A model generated the notes under the pieces. The model searched no databases. It was not told the DNA's origin and saw only the letters and a program-made list of their open reading frames with translations. From assembly GCA_025765615.1 (NCBI GenBank), contig JAIVFJ010000067.1:62001-126000 (forward strand): DNA of 64,000 bases, written 5' to 3'. Both the position numbers and the translations under genes were made by a program. Shown here in pieces: positions 23,447 through 33,900 of the stretch (the first letter of the stretch is position 1; each line of letters opens with the position of its first letter). The stretch is from Zopfochytrium polystomum (taxonomy: Eukaryota > Chytridiomycota > Chytridiomycetes > Chytridiales > Chytridiaceae).

Positions 23447-24207
23447 CAAGCGGTTCGGTGTGATGGGCGGGCAAATACGGCGTTGCTAAAAACCCCGCGC
23501 GTCGGATATCAGCTGCGGCGGAGCCCGAGGGCTTTCGGAGCTTGATGTTGTGTTGTCGTCGCCAATCACGCCATCCAAGTGTGTGTTTGAAATCAAAACC
23601 AATGCGCAGTTCAGCCGGACGCGCCATTCCACACATTCGTACATGTACATAGCCCCTCGCAAAGGCCGTCAGCGTGGTCGACGCCATCCGCGAGAGCGAC
23701 GTCGCCGCGCTTCGACGACGCCGCGTTCCCCCTCCGACTCCTTCGCCGGCAAGACCGTCGTCGAGACCCTCAACTACTGCCCGGAGCGCGACGGCCGCTT
23801 CCCGCAGCTGGACGCGCGACAAGTTCACCTCGAGCGAGCTGCTGCAGCGGGCGGTACAAGTCGGCGCGGCTGGTCAAGGCTTTCAACAACAATCTTTTTC
23901 GAGCACCTGGACTCGCTCGCCCGACCCAAGGCGGTCGGCGCAACCCATCGCCGGTGACGACGCCGAGGCGAAGGCCGCGGCCGCGACGTTTGTCGAGGAC
24001 GTTGGGTTTGACGCGGTCGACTTTGGATCTCTCGCTGAGAGCTGGCGCTCCGAGCCCAACACGCCCGTTTACGTGTTCCCGTACTTTGGCCAACCCCCTA
24101 AAGGCTTGAGCGGTGCGGAAAGGGAAAAGTGGTTGTGGCTTGGCCCCGGAGGCACCGTCGTCAAGGTGTCCGATATCAGAGCTCCTCAGCAAGGCGACAA
24201 AAGATAG
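23447..24207 (+). pseudogene. Bacterial-type NAD(P)-binding F420-oxidoreductase-family gene, frameshifted
   Basis: Fragments match in order the small Rossmann-fold NADP oxidoreductases related to coenzyme F420-dependent enzymes, common in actinobacteria. A degraded glycine motif (FGVMGG) starts the series, then LDVVLSS, SVVDAIRESDV, FAGKTVVETLNYCPERDGRF, DKFTSSELLQRAV, RLVKAFNNNLF, EHLDSLARP and IAGDDAEAKAAAATFVEDVG. A C-terminal part (AVDFGSLAESWRSEPNTPVY) follows. These pieces lie in different frames: at least five one-base shifts fall between 23,700 and 23,960, and a stop follows the glycine motif. Short introns do not explain shifts a few codons apart. Either it is a recent pseudogene or the GC-rich stretch was misread; the neighbouring genes read cleanly. 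No intron is evident, which fits transfer from a bacterium. Confidence 0.7.
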
Positions 24208-24712
24208 CCTTGTCGGTCGTGTATTGCCCAAGTTTTTAGCGAGTTGAAAGTTTTCCGACATCTTTGGGAGTAAAGCATTTGTCATTAATGGTCAACGAAC
24301 ACCGCACCATCATTGTCGAATACAGAAATTCCAATAAATCGAGCCCAACCAGTACATGGGGGTTCCATTAGTTATGGCAGGTTGGAGAACAACAATGAGG
24401 GTTTTGAAAGAAGACTTCCGCTGCCACAACTTAGCAATTACATGAAATTCAGCTCATAGAGTGGAAAACGTTATTAGAATCAAGCTCAACAATGTGGAAA
24501 GTAGTAAATTCCTCAAACATGTTCCGCATTTTGGATATCCCGATAACCGAAGCCGCCTGCAGGAGAGGTGTTTGGGCAGGATCCAGTGGCTCTGAGTTGC
24601 GGCGAACTGACAGCAAAGTCTTTAATTTGTTGTTACAGCTTTATCTTGAAATGACGCCGAGAAATATACTCGCATCTCTCAAATTTATCCACAACCGGGA
24701 AGCGACAAGGGA
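24208..24712. other. Intergenic, convergent 3' ends
   Basis: About 0.5 kb lies between the oxidoreductase relic (plus) and the stop of the F-box-like gene (minus). I see no gene or clear repeat in it. Confidence 0.5.
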
Positions 24713-26978
24713 TTACAGTGACTTGAGTGCTCGGCCAACCGACTCAAAAGCACGATGTACCGCGATTGGACTTGAAGCAAACAAAATGCGCCTCTTCAAA
24801 ACGAAATCGGTTGCCTCCACCCATGCTTTTTTCCCGTCGGCTTTAGCTGATGGTGACAGCGGCTCTGTAGCGCTACTGCTCAGGCCATCTAGCTGAATCG
24901 CAAACTGCCCACTTGAAGGAGACGGGCCATTTGAGTTGGAAATGCTGCGAAGCGCTTCTATGACACCGTTGAGAATCTGTACGACGATGGTGCTCGATCG
25001 AGCAGAGCCTCTCGTCGAGCGCACCAGATTTATAACATGTCGCGGTCGAAGGGTTACCCCCCGTTTGAGAAACATAAGCGGGATTTCAGACGGTGGAATA
25101 TCATCGGTGGGTCGGGCGTGAAAGTTTGCGAGCCGAGACGGAAGGTCGCCGAGCCACTGCATGAGATCTGGTAAATGCCATTCAACGGAAGGGTTGTTAG
25201 GTTTCGCGGTTCCTTTCCGCATTTTTTTTTTTTTTTTTTTTTTGAAAAAGATTCGTCCCTACCGTCGAACGAGACCTCCGTGAAAGGGTGATCAGGCCCG
25301 AACTCATTGAGCACCCAGCGCCAGACACCGTAGGGGTAACCCGCTTCGTAGCACCGACTGCGAAACGGGAGGCCGTCTTCGATGCCGCCCGGCACCAGGA
25401 AAGCGCGTTGGAATTCGTCTGTCGACAGCCAGCGCGACTGGAGCAGCTGCGAGAGGAGGCCCGGCTTGATTTCGCCCGACGGTCCCAGGATTTCCCACAC
25501 GACGCGGCGGATGCACTCGTGCACAAGAGGCGGAGAGTTCTCGGGGGTCAGGCTTGCGTTCTTGTTCGATGGATTGACGAGAGCAGAGGATATCGACACG
25601 AGGACGTCGGGGACCGATGAGGGATTCACCTCGGTCAGGATCGTGGAAATGAATGATGGGGTGATGTTGAAGCCGTAAGTTTGGATGAGTTCAGACAGTG
25701 CGGGCACTTTCGAAGGAACGGGTCCCGCGGCTGTTTCATCCATTTCAACGGAGGCCTCGCCGACGGCGGGGGGTGCGGAGCTCGCCGGTTTCTTCATTGA
25801 GTTTGCATTCACTGCCCACTTCAGTACCGCATCGTTGATCGGAGTTGGATCGAAGCCGTTTACGTAAACGAGGTGATTAAAGAGTTCGGGGCTTATACAG
25901 CAGAGCTGATAAAAGCGGAAAGCAGGAACCTCGCGGACAAGGGGCACGAAGCATTCAAAGTGGATCAGCTCTCGGAGGATCGCCATTTTCACCGGGCTCG
26001 GATCGTTCATCAAATGAATGAAAAGGCGAGAATCGTCGCCGCTCGTCAAGTCGTGAAGCTGGCGCTCTGTCAGAGGCATTATGCCCGAACCCGCTGGAAT
26101 GTGGGTCGAAAATTCGGGATTCTCTTTGATCATGGCCTCCGTCCGACGGCGGGTGTAAGTCTCAACCAACAAGTCCAAGATCTCTCGTTCGTCCGGGCGC
26201 GCCATGCCCGCCGAAATTCGTCCCTCCATCCTAGCTGAGAGCACTTGTATAAGATATCTTGGTACGATAGCTCCCTTATGAATCAGCGCTTTTACGAGCG
26301 GAACCGAAGCCAGTTTTGGGTGCATTCGAAGGACGGTAAAGACGGCGAGCTTGTTGAATTGAACCTCCGACCACATGAGTTTTGCTTGGAATGCCGTGAT
26401 CACGTCGTGCATTGAAGTGCAGGTGGAGGCAAGAGCAAAGGGGTCCGCCAGAAAAGCTGCAACTTTTTGCCAAATGTCCAACGGGATGTCGGCTTGTGTG
26501 TGTGTGGAAGAGCGTTCCCGTGCCCATCAATGCGAGCAAGGCAAAAAGAAAAAAAAAAAAAAAAGGGCTGTTAATTACCGTGATGAACCCTGCCCCTGGT
26601 GTGGGCGGTGGGCAACGACGGATCGGCCAAGGTGATGTCGTCGTCAGCTCGGGATGTTGCGGCAGATGACGGTGCTGGGGACGATTCGGCGCTGGTCGGT
26701 AAAGGCGTTGCCTGCATCTGCTGCGGCGGTGGGGTTTTGTGCCAGGAGGACACGGACCGCCAGAACGGCAGCTTTGAAGAAGAAGAGGCGCCGCGGCCAC
26801 TAGTATGAATACCACCTGTGCCGCCGCCGCCGCCGCCGCCGCCGCCGCTAGTGCTGGGGCTGGAAGTGCTGCTGTTGCTAGTGGTGCTGTTGCTACTAGT
26901 AGTGCTGCTGCTGCTGCTGCTGCTGCCGCTCGGTCGCGCCTCTTTCAGCGTCATCGTCATCATCGTCATCATCGTCAT
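24713..26978 (-). CDS. F-box-like protein of unknown function
   Basis: Three exons (26978-26579, 26492-25263, 25167-24713) join in phase to give 694 residues. The N-terminal ~130 residues are low-complexity, with runs of Ser, Thr, Gly and Pro. Exon 2 opens with an F-box-like segment (DIPLDIWQKVAAFLADPFAL, ASTCTSMHDVI), the pattern by which F-box proteins bind Skp1 in SCF ubiquitin ligases. The remaining ~500 residues are helical, with hydrophobic repeats (LVKALIHKGAIVPRYLIQVL, PRHVINLVRSTRG), perhaps a solenoid that recognises a substrate; no named family was recognised. The second intron carries a long poly-A run in the transcript sense. The start is the first in-frame ATG of a Met/Thr repeat (MTMMTMMTMT); no in-frame ATG was seen further upstream. 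Confidence 0.75.
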
Positions 26979-29318
26979 ATGAGGCTGCGATCGCCGTCTG
27001 TGGGTGGCCCGCGCGCGTCCTTCGCTCCGGGTTCGGAACCTTTCTTTTTTGAGCGTCTCTCCCTCCCTCACAATGATTATTGAAAAAGGAAAATAATTTT
27101 TCTGTGCGGGGGTAGGTAGGAATAAAAACCGTTCGAACCGTCCCTGAAAATTTTCCCCCTCCGACAGTTCAAATACTAGAGAGCGGCGTTAACAGGTTGC
27201 GGCCATGTTTTGCCTCCACCATGCAAGCAATCGCAGTGCCCCAGCGTCACGCGATGCCGGCCGGGTTGGATATGCGACCATGAGACCTTGAGTGGGCTTT
27301 CCAGTGTCTCACCTAAAAAGAAGAAGAAGAAGAAGAAGAAGAAGAAAGAAAAAAAAAAGAAAAAAAAAAAGAAAAAAGAAAAAAAAAAAAAAGGGACAGG
27401 ACATGCATACATGCAAATGATGGATACCACCACTATATACTTTTGCCTGGGCATCCATGGGCTTCCAACCACCGCCGCGGTAGCCGACATCCGGATGTCC
27501 CCCCCCGGGAGAAACAAGCCGCTGGCCTCGAGCTTGAATGTATGTGCTGTACTTTACTGAGAGGTGCGGCCCAGTGTCTGGCCAGGCGTGTTGCCCAAGG
27601 CGTCCAAGTTTTAGTTTTTGCCCCCGTCCCGCGTGAACGTCCTTCTTTTCCTCCCCCTTTCGAAAAGGCTCGCCCAAAGTTTTCCTCCCACTCGAAAAGA
27701 ATGCAAGCGGTGAAGAAAGCACCGACTCCAAAGGCGTTTTCCAACGACTTGAAATAGGTAGTCCGCGCAGACCGTCCCTTCCGCCCAGCCGGAAACTCTC
27801 CTCTTTGGCAACGACGTGACCCAAAGTCCCTCAAGAAACTTTTCGACTCGCAATGCTTTGGTCCTTCTCCCGTCAATGCCCACCTTCGACTCTGTTATCC
27901 GCCGACGCCGAAGCATCATCATTCATGGAGTTGAGTGAATCGAGAGTAAAATCCACGAGTCCTTGTTGTCGTCCAAACCAGGTTCAATGGACTTAGCAAA
28001 TAACTCGGTATTTGTGGCACAAGCGTTCATTTTTTTTTTTTTTTTTTTTTAAAATTTTTTCCACTTTGGATGCTGCCTGCGAAGAGGAGCGGCTGATATC
28101 TTCGAGTTTCTTTGTGGTCCACGCGGTCCACACGCCCCTTCGAACCTGTTGCCCCCGAAGGCAAAAAAAAATTGCTCGGTGAGCACAACAACAGCAGAGT
28201 GAACGCTGCACTGGCGCCACCATTTGCTCGTCCGTACAGACATCGCCTGGGTCCTTTTCGCCACCTCTACGTCCGCTTCTGCTGGACCTGCCCGCCGGCC
28301 CAGCCAACGCACCGAGCCAAAAAATAATTTCTGTGAACTGCGACATCTACTCTTGGAGCTGTGCTGTACGTGATATGCGTACTACGTGTGTGTGTCTGCA
28401 TGCGTGTAGAGTGTGTGTTCTCGCGCGCGTGTGTTTTGTCATCCCGCCCTCTTGGACGGTTGACGCAAACTTGCAGGTGTGTTCTTTCACAGAAAACAAA
28501 TCTCACAAGGATTTTTTTTATTTTCATTCACTCCGAAGCAGCAGCTGCGAGCTGCGAGCTGCCTGCAACAACAACAACATCATCATCATCATCATCATGC
28601 AGCAAAAGCGGGGGTGGGAGGTCGAGGTCGACGGTCAGCCAGGCTTGAATCATTACATGAAGCGAAACAAAAACAAGGACAACAGCAACGAAAAAACAAA
28701 AAAAAAAAAACAAAAAAAACGTGAAGAACACGACACACCAATAAAATATAAGCGTATGCGGGCATCACGGGCCGGGTTGGGGAGTTGGCCGACGCAAAAT
28801 ATACGGTGACGGAAGGAAGGCGGCATAAAGGGTAAAGTGATGGGGGTGGGGGTTGAACTGGGTAAGGGGTATCAAAAAGTGGGAGTCGAGTGGGGGACTT
28901 CTGGGTTGCGGGGGGTAATTCGGGTGCACAGTGTGGCTGCCCACGGAATTGAAAGTGGCTGAATAAGGCGAATGCAAAGGAAAACAAGGGGACGTTGCTC
29001 GACAATGGAGTGGGTGTGGAGGGAGGTCGGAAGAAAAGAAATGCGCGCATGCAAGAACGAGCGACGAGGCAGAGGGGGGAATCATGCAGGCTGCTCAAGC
29101 TCTGCGGGAAAGAGCGTGCTGCCAAGGAGAATTCAAAAAAAAAAAAGATAGAGAGAGCGAGCAGACTCAACGGAAAAAACACGCGCAACACATACAGAAA
29201 TGCACAAATCATCACGACAACGCTGCTCTCCCGACTCTTGCAGAGAATAGTCGAAATACGTTACACACTGCCTGCCGTCGGTGCCCAAAGTTCTTCTTCT
29301 GCTTCTCTCTCTTACTTT
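26979..29318. other. 2.3 kb repeat-rich intergenic region
   Basis: It lies between the start of the F-box-like gene and the stop of the PAS gene. It contains A-rich (GAA/A)n at 27316-27394, a poly-T run near 28030-28050, TG- and ATC-type microsatellites near 28,380-28,600, and further A runs. Frames crossing it are made of these repeats and show no domain. I see nothing that supports a gene. Confidence 0.55.
27316..27394. repeat. A-rich (GAA)n / poly-A tract
   Basis: Almost 80 bases of GAA triplets pass into interrupted poly-A. It is non-coding in every plausible reading and may act as a promoter spacer for the F-box-like gene. Confidence 0.9.
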
Positions 29319-32300
29319 TCACCAGTGGCTTGAGTCAATCGCAAACATCGAGAGGGCCCTCATGTCCTCTTCGGTCTGCTCGCTCGTCGCATCGGACGCC
29401 CCAAAGCCGCCGACGACACCTGACGACCCAGCCGGCGGCGGCGGCGGCGGACCAAAGATGCTAGATGCTTCTGCCCGAGGGGCAAAGGAAGCGCTGCAGC
29501 GCGACAGCTCCGTTTCAACGCCGTGGCTATTGCTGCTGCCGATGATGCTGCTGCTCGCGCTGCTGTGATTTGTGGTCGGCGGCTGCGGCTGTTCAATCAG
29601 CGAAAACTCGTCGCCGAAACCGAGATTGACAGCGCTTTGCTGGTCGGCCACATCCTGCGGGGGAGTGGGTGCGGCCGCTGCAGCCGCCAAAGCGACCGTT
29701 TCCGCCGCTGCGCCGCTGGGCCGCTTTTTTCGGTTGTGCCGCTTCGCGTCCAGCCGTTTCCGCACCGCCGTGGCGGACTTGATCGGCACTCTCGACCACG
29801 ACGGGATCGACCGCGGCGCCTCTGCCGTCCGGGAACCAGGCCGCGGGGCGTGCCGGGGCGGCGGTCTCGGGTTCGCTCCGCTTGTCGTCCCGTTGCCACT
29901 GGAAAAGAATCCTCGGCCAACGGTCGACGTCGACTGTGGCAGTCTCCTTGTAAACAGGCGACGGCCTCGGTTGCTTGAGACGCTTGCAACGCGACGAAGC
30001 GACGCGCCGTCCACCGCAGGACTCGGCGAAACCGGCAGCGCCGCTCCGAAAAACGAAGTGGCAACACGGCTCGCGAGCGGGAGAGACTTTTTTGCACTGG
30101 ACAGACCTCCACTGCCACCAGACTTTGTCGAGGACCGGGCAATGGGTATTCCTTCAGAAAACGTTCCAGGCGGAAAAAACATGTTCCCAATTTCGTCGTA
30201 ACAGACTTCACATATCCCGTGTTGAATGGTGATTGGGCTAGTTCCAAGGCCAGCATCAACGTAGTACTGGTTGGGAGTGAGCCAGAGGTGATTTGGAAAG
30301 AGCTCGTCGTCATCAAGTCCAGTTCCTCGAGGGCCGTTGATGTGAAGACCCAGCTTGCCCCGAAGGCCGATAAAAGGCTTACAACCGCTCATCCTCCTCC
30401 GGAATGGGTTCGGCTGGGGTAGACAGGATCTTCTCTACAACGTTGGGAGACATGTCCGCGCAGAGAACCATTATTCTTTTGCAGTATGAGCAAACCGTTC
30501 GATTGGTGAGGTTCGGGTCCTCGTTCAAAGAAGCCGGTGGTGAAGCGAGGTACGCTTGGGGTGTGCTTAGGATGGTTTCTGCAATAATTTTCGACACCCA
30601 CAGGACAAGCTGTGAAAGTTGAGCAAAGCAGGGAGGTTAGAGTGAGAGCAAGGGAGGGTAAAAAATGGTGTTTCGGTTCTAGTCAGTTCGGCCATTCTGG
30701 GGACAGACCTTACCGTTGCACCGCTCGCGTTGGAATCGACTCGGGAGACGGTCATGTGCATTTTTCGCTCCAATTCTGGAGAGTCGCAGTACCAGTAGTA
30801 CTGATAACGCTTTTGCTGTCCGCTGGTCAGCATATACAAAATGTGACGGGAAAACGTCTGAACTTTCGGGTCGGATATGAACTCGAAGAGGTTTCGCCCG
30901 ACAATCTGAGGGGCGAGGCATCGTAATATGCGCTCGGGAAGCGGCAGTTCGGCGTTTTGAAGGAGCCACTCGTTCCAAATGCGTTCGTTCAGGGAGAGAA
31001 TGTTTCCACTTTCGTCGGTCACGTAAACAATCTCAATCAGACCGCTGGGTACCTGCCGCTCGAAATCCACGACGGCCCGAAGGGCCGGATCCTGGTCAAT
31101 CAACGCAGAGAGCGAATCGGTCGTGCTGGAGGCAGCGTCTCCAGTGTTCCCTGTTTGGCAGACTGCGCCGGCCACTTGATTGTTGTGATGTGTTCGGGCG
31201 GAATTGCCCGAAACAGACGAGGATGTGGCGGATGGTGTTGGCAGCTGCTGATTCCGCGCGGCGGCGTTTGTTGGCGGATACACCACTGAAGAGGAGTCCG
31301 TCGATGCCGCAGCGCTCAGTACTCCTCCTCGCTTTGGAACAGGTCCACCACTGCCAGGCGAAGGCGGCCCCCTGATATTCAATGAAGGTGCCGTGTTTGA
31401 TGCAAGACTTGCATTGTATGGTGCGATGGAGATTGACGGTATGTTGATGTCTTGGACTGGACCTCGGGGGGCTCGACGACTTCGGTCGCGATGATGTGCT
31501 GCATTATGTGAGTGATGACCAACGTAATAATATCGAGGATGGTTTTGGCGCAAGATTGCAATTTCGGGATCTGTTTCGGTCTCGTCGCTGTCATCGTCTC
31601 CGCAGGCAGACGGGAGCGACGCAAAGTATGTGGCCGTCTCAAACATCAGAGATCTCCTGGGCAGCTCCGGGGATCTCGCTGAATCGTCTTCAAGGTCGTT
31701 TTCGTCGTCATCGTCTGCGTCAAAGTGGAGCTGCTGGTAGGACGGGGCCGGTGATTGAGTCTTGCGCTTCTTCCTTTTTCCACTGATCGCATCGTCATCA
31801 TCATCATTGGGGCTGCAAGGATCGCCTTCAATTTCCAGTTCACGACGCCGCCGCTTGCGACAAAGCTGCGATCCGCTGACGCAAGACTTGCTTGTCTGGT
31901 AGGCAAGGGGAGAGCCTGTGACACTTCTTGTTTTGCTTCCAATCTGTCGGGAACCACCGCTACTACTGCGGCCTTGCTGGGAGCTGTAGCTGGCGTCGCT
32001 GCTGCAGCTGCGGCTGCGGCTGCGCCTACCGCTGCCGTCATCGCTGCTGTCGCTGTTGGCGTCGCTAATCATGGGATCGGATCGCGAGAAAGGCGCTTGG
32101 GCAGGTGCGTCGCCAGGGAACTGTGCATTGCCGGAGTTGTTGGGGAGAAGCGGACCATCGAAAAGGACTCTGGGAGAGATCGAAGGGCGGGCACTGGTGG
32201 GAGGGGGCCGCGGAGGTGGCCGAGGCCCAAGATGGAAGGCTGAGGTGATGGGCGTTGATTCGTGACCAAAAGATGAGACGTGTTGCGTGGGAACAGCGGG

Positions 32301-33074
32301 GTGGACGTCCGAGGCGGCGGCAGTAAGGGATTGAGAGAACGGCACCATCTGGAGCAGATCCTCGAAGGACAGCTGGTGATGGTGCTCCGGCAGCGGCAAC
32401 GGTGTGGAAGGCAGAAGCGACGACAAATGAGCAAATGAAGGAGGAGCAGGAGGCGTAGGTGGTGGTGGTGGTGGTTGCAGAAGTGGAGGAGGAACATAGG
32501 CCGCCAGAGTGTTGGCGAGAAACGCTGAATCTCCTCCAAAAGCAAGCCCAGCTGAAGGGAGCAGTGAAAAGAGTCGGCCCGGTTGCGCATCAGCAACGTT
32601 GGTGGTGTGAGTTGTATCCCCATCCAGCGCTAAGCCCTCCCTCGATCTGGCCAGACGCGCTAGAATCACTTCGCGGAACGCGGCGGTGGCGGCTGAGGAT
32701 CCAATCTGGGCTTGCACACCACCCATGCCACTCAGAGCGCTCAGGGTGCGGAGTCCCTGCCCCAGCGCCCCATCCTCGCTACCATTCCCGAGGTACCCTC
32801 GCGTCGGAGTGAGGTCAAACGGCGAAAGCGCCAGTGGTGGCTGTGGTGGTGGTATTGGTATTAGTGGCTGGAGAGAAGACAGTTGTCGGCGCGCGGACAA
32901 AGCATGCAGGGCCGCCGATCCAGCAGTGGCGAAACCGCTGCTCGATGCGATGCTGCTGGGTGCGGCGCTGCTGCTGGATGCGGTGTTGCTGCCTCCAATG
33001 CTACTGCTATTGCCGTTGCTGCTGCTGATACTGTTGCTGTTGCTGCCGCCAGCAGGAGCGCCCAAACCAAACAT
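29319..33074 (-). CDS. PAS-domain protein with bacterial-like CxxC/HGICxxC zinc motif
   Basis: Exons 33074-30714 and 30609-30439, and a third best read as 30353-29319, join in phase to 1,188 residues. The first ~680 residues are disordered (Ser, Pro, Gly, Asp, and basic nuclear-signal-like patches such as KRKKRKTQS). A PAS domain follows (IEIVYVTDESGNILSLNERI ... GRNLFEFISDPKVQTFSRHI). Then comes a cysteine pair, RTVCSYCKRIMV, matched later by LTPNQYY and ITIQHGICEVCYDEIG. This CSYCK...W...Y...HGICxxC pattern is well known after PAS domains in bacterial sensor kinases and phosphatases, and is probably a zinc site. The C-terminal ~270 residues are disordered and basic. The third-intron donor (GTAGAG) is weak and was chosen because an 85-nt intron restores the frame. 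Likely role: sensory or regulatory; ligand unknown. Confidence 0.78.
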
Positions 33075-33434
33075 GGCACCACCAAGCAGCCTGGGCGGTG
33101 CGCGCTCAGGCAAATTCCGTGGTACGGCTTTGTCTCCTCGTGCTCCTCCTGCTGCTGCTATTGGGGCAGATGTTCGCCGTCGTCGTCGTCGTCCTCCTCC
33201 TCCTCCTCCTCCTCCTCCTCCTCCTTCTCCAGGGACGAGTACTAGTCGGGCGGGCGCGTAGTAGTCGCCGCGAGAGGAGTCGCCGTGGCCGTCTTCGCCG
33301 CCGTGGTCGTTGTTGTCGTTGTCGGTGGTCGTCGTAATGTGGTCGTCGTTCGTTTCGTTTTTTGTGATTCTCCTTTTTTCTTTCTTTGGTTTGTTGGCTC
33401 TCTGTCTCTCTCTCTCTGTCTGTATCCCTCGATC

Positions 33435-33496
<62 letters not shown>

Positions 33497-33900
33497 CCTG
33501 TCAGACCCCAACACACACAACAAAAGTTCGATCTGGTCCCTTCCCAGCTCTTCCTCCCACGTTGGTTCGGTCTTTGGTTCATTCTGCTTGCCTGTCTGTC
33601 TGTGTCCTTCTGTCTATTTGTCTGTCCGCCTCCCTGTCGGTCTTAGTCCCATGCTGCCTTGTCAATTCCATTCATGCAAGTATGACGGAGGGTGACTTTC
33701 GATCGCCCAATCAGCCTTGACGACCGAACCACCTCAAACGCAATGACGCCTCGAGTCGCGTCGAGTCGCGTCGAGTGCTTAACGTGCGCGTCGGAGAAAG
33801 AAGAAGCTCACGCAGACACTCTACCCACGCACGCACACGCACACACACACATTCACATTACACACCCCAACTCAACTCATTCATTTTCTTGTTTCAGTTT
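33075..33900. other. Intergenic with TC/GA and TCC microsatellites
   Basis: This is the upstream region of the PAS gene and the 3' side of the fucosyltransferase-like gene. It holds (TCC/TCG)n near 33,180-33,235 and a long TC tract at 33,398-33,494. No gene is supported. Confidence 0.6.
33398..33494. repeat. (TC)n microsatellite
   Basis: About 95 bp of TC dinucleotides with few interruptions lie 320 bp upstream of the PAS-gene start, reading as GA on that gene's coding strand. Confidence 0.95.

Noticed and set aside
27309..27876. Overlapping minus-strand frames up to 171 codons
   Set aside because: They cross the GAA/poly-A tract and give poly-Phe; no conserved segment was found.
28333..28809. 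Plus-strand open frame of 158 codons
   Set aside because: It is built from TG, ATC and A repeats, with no family-like content and no splice or start context.
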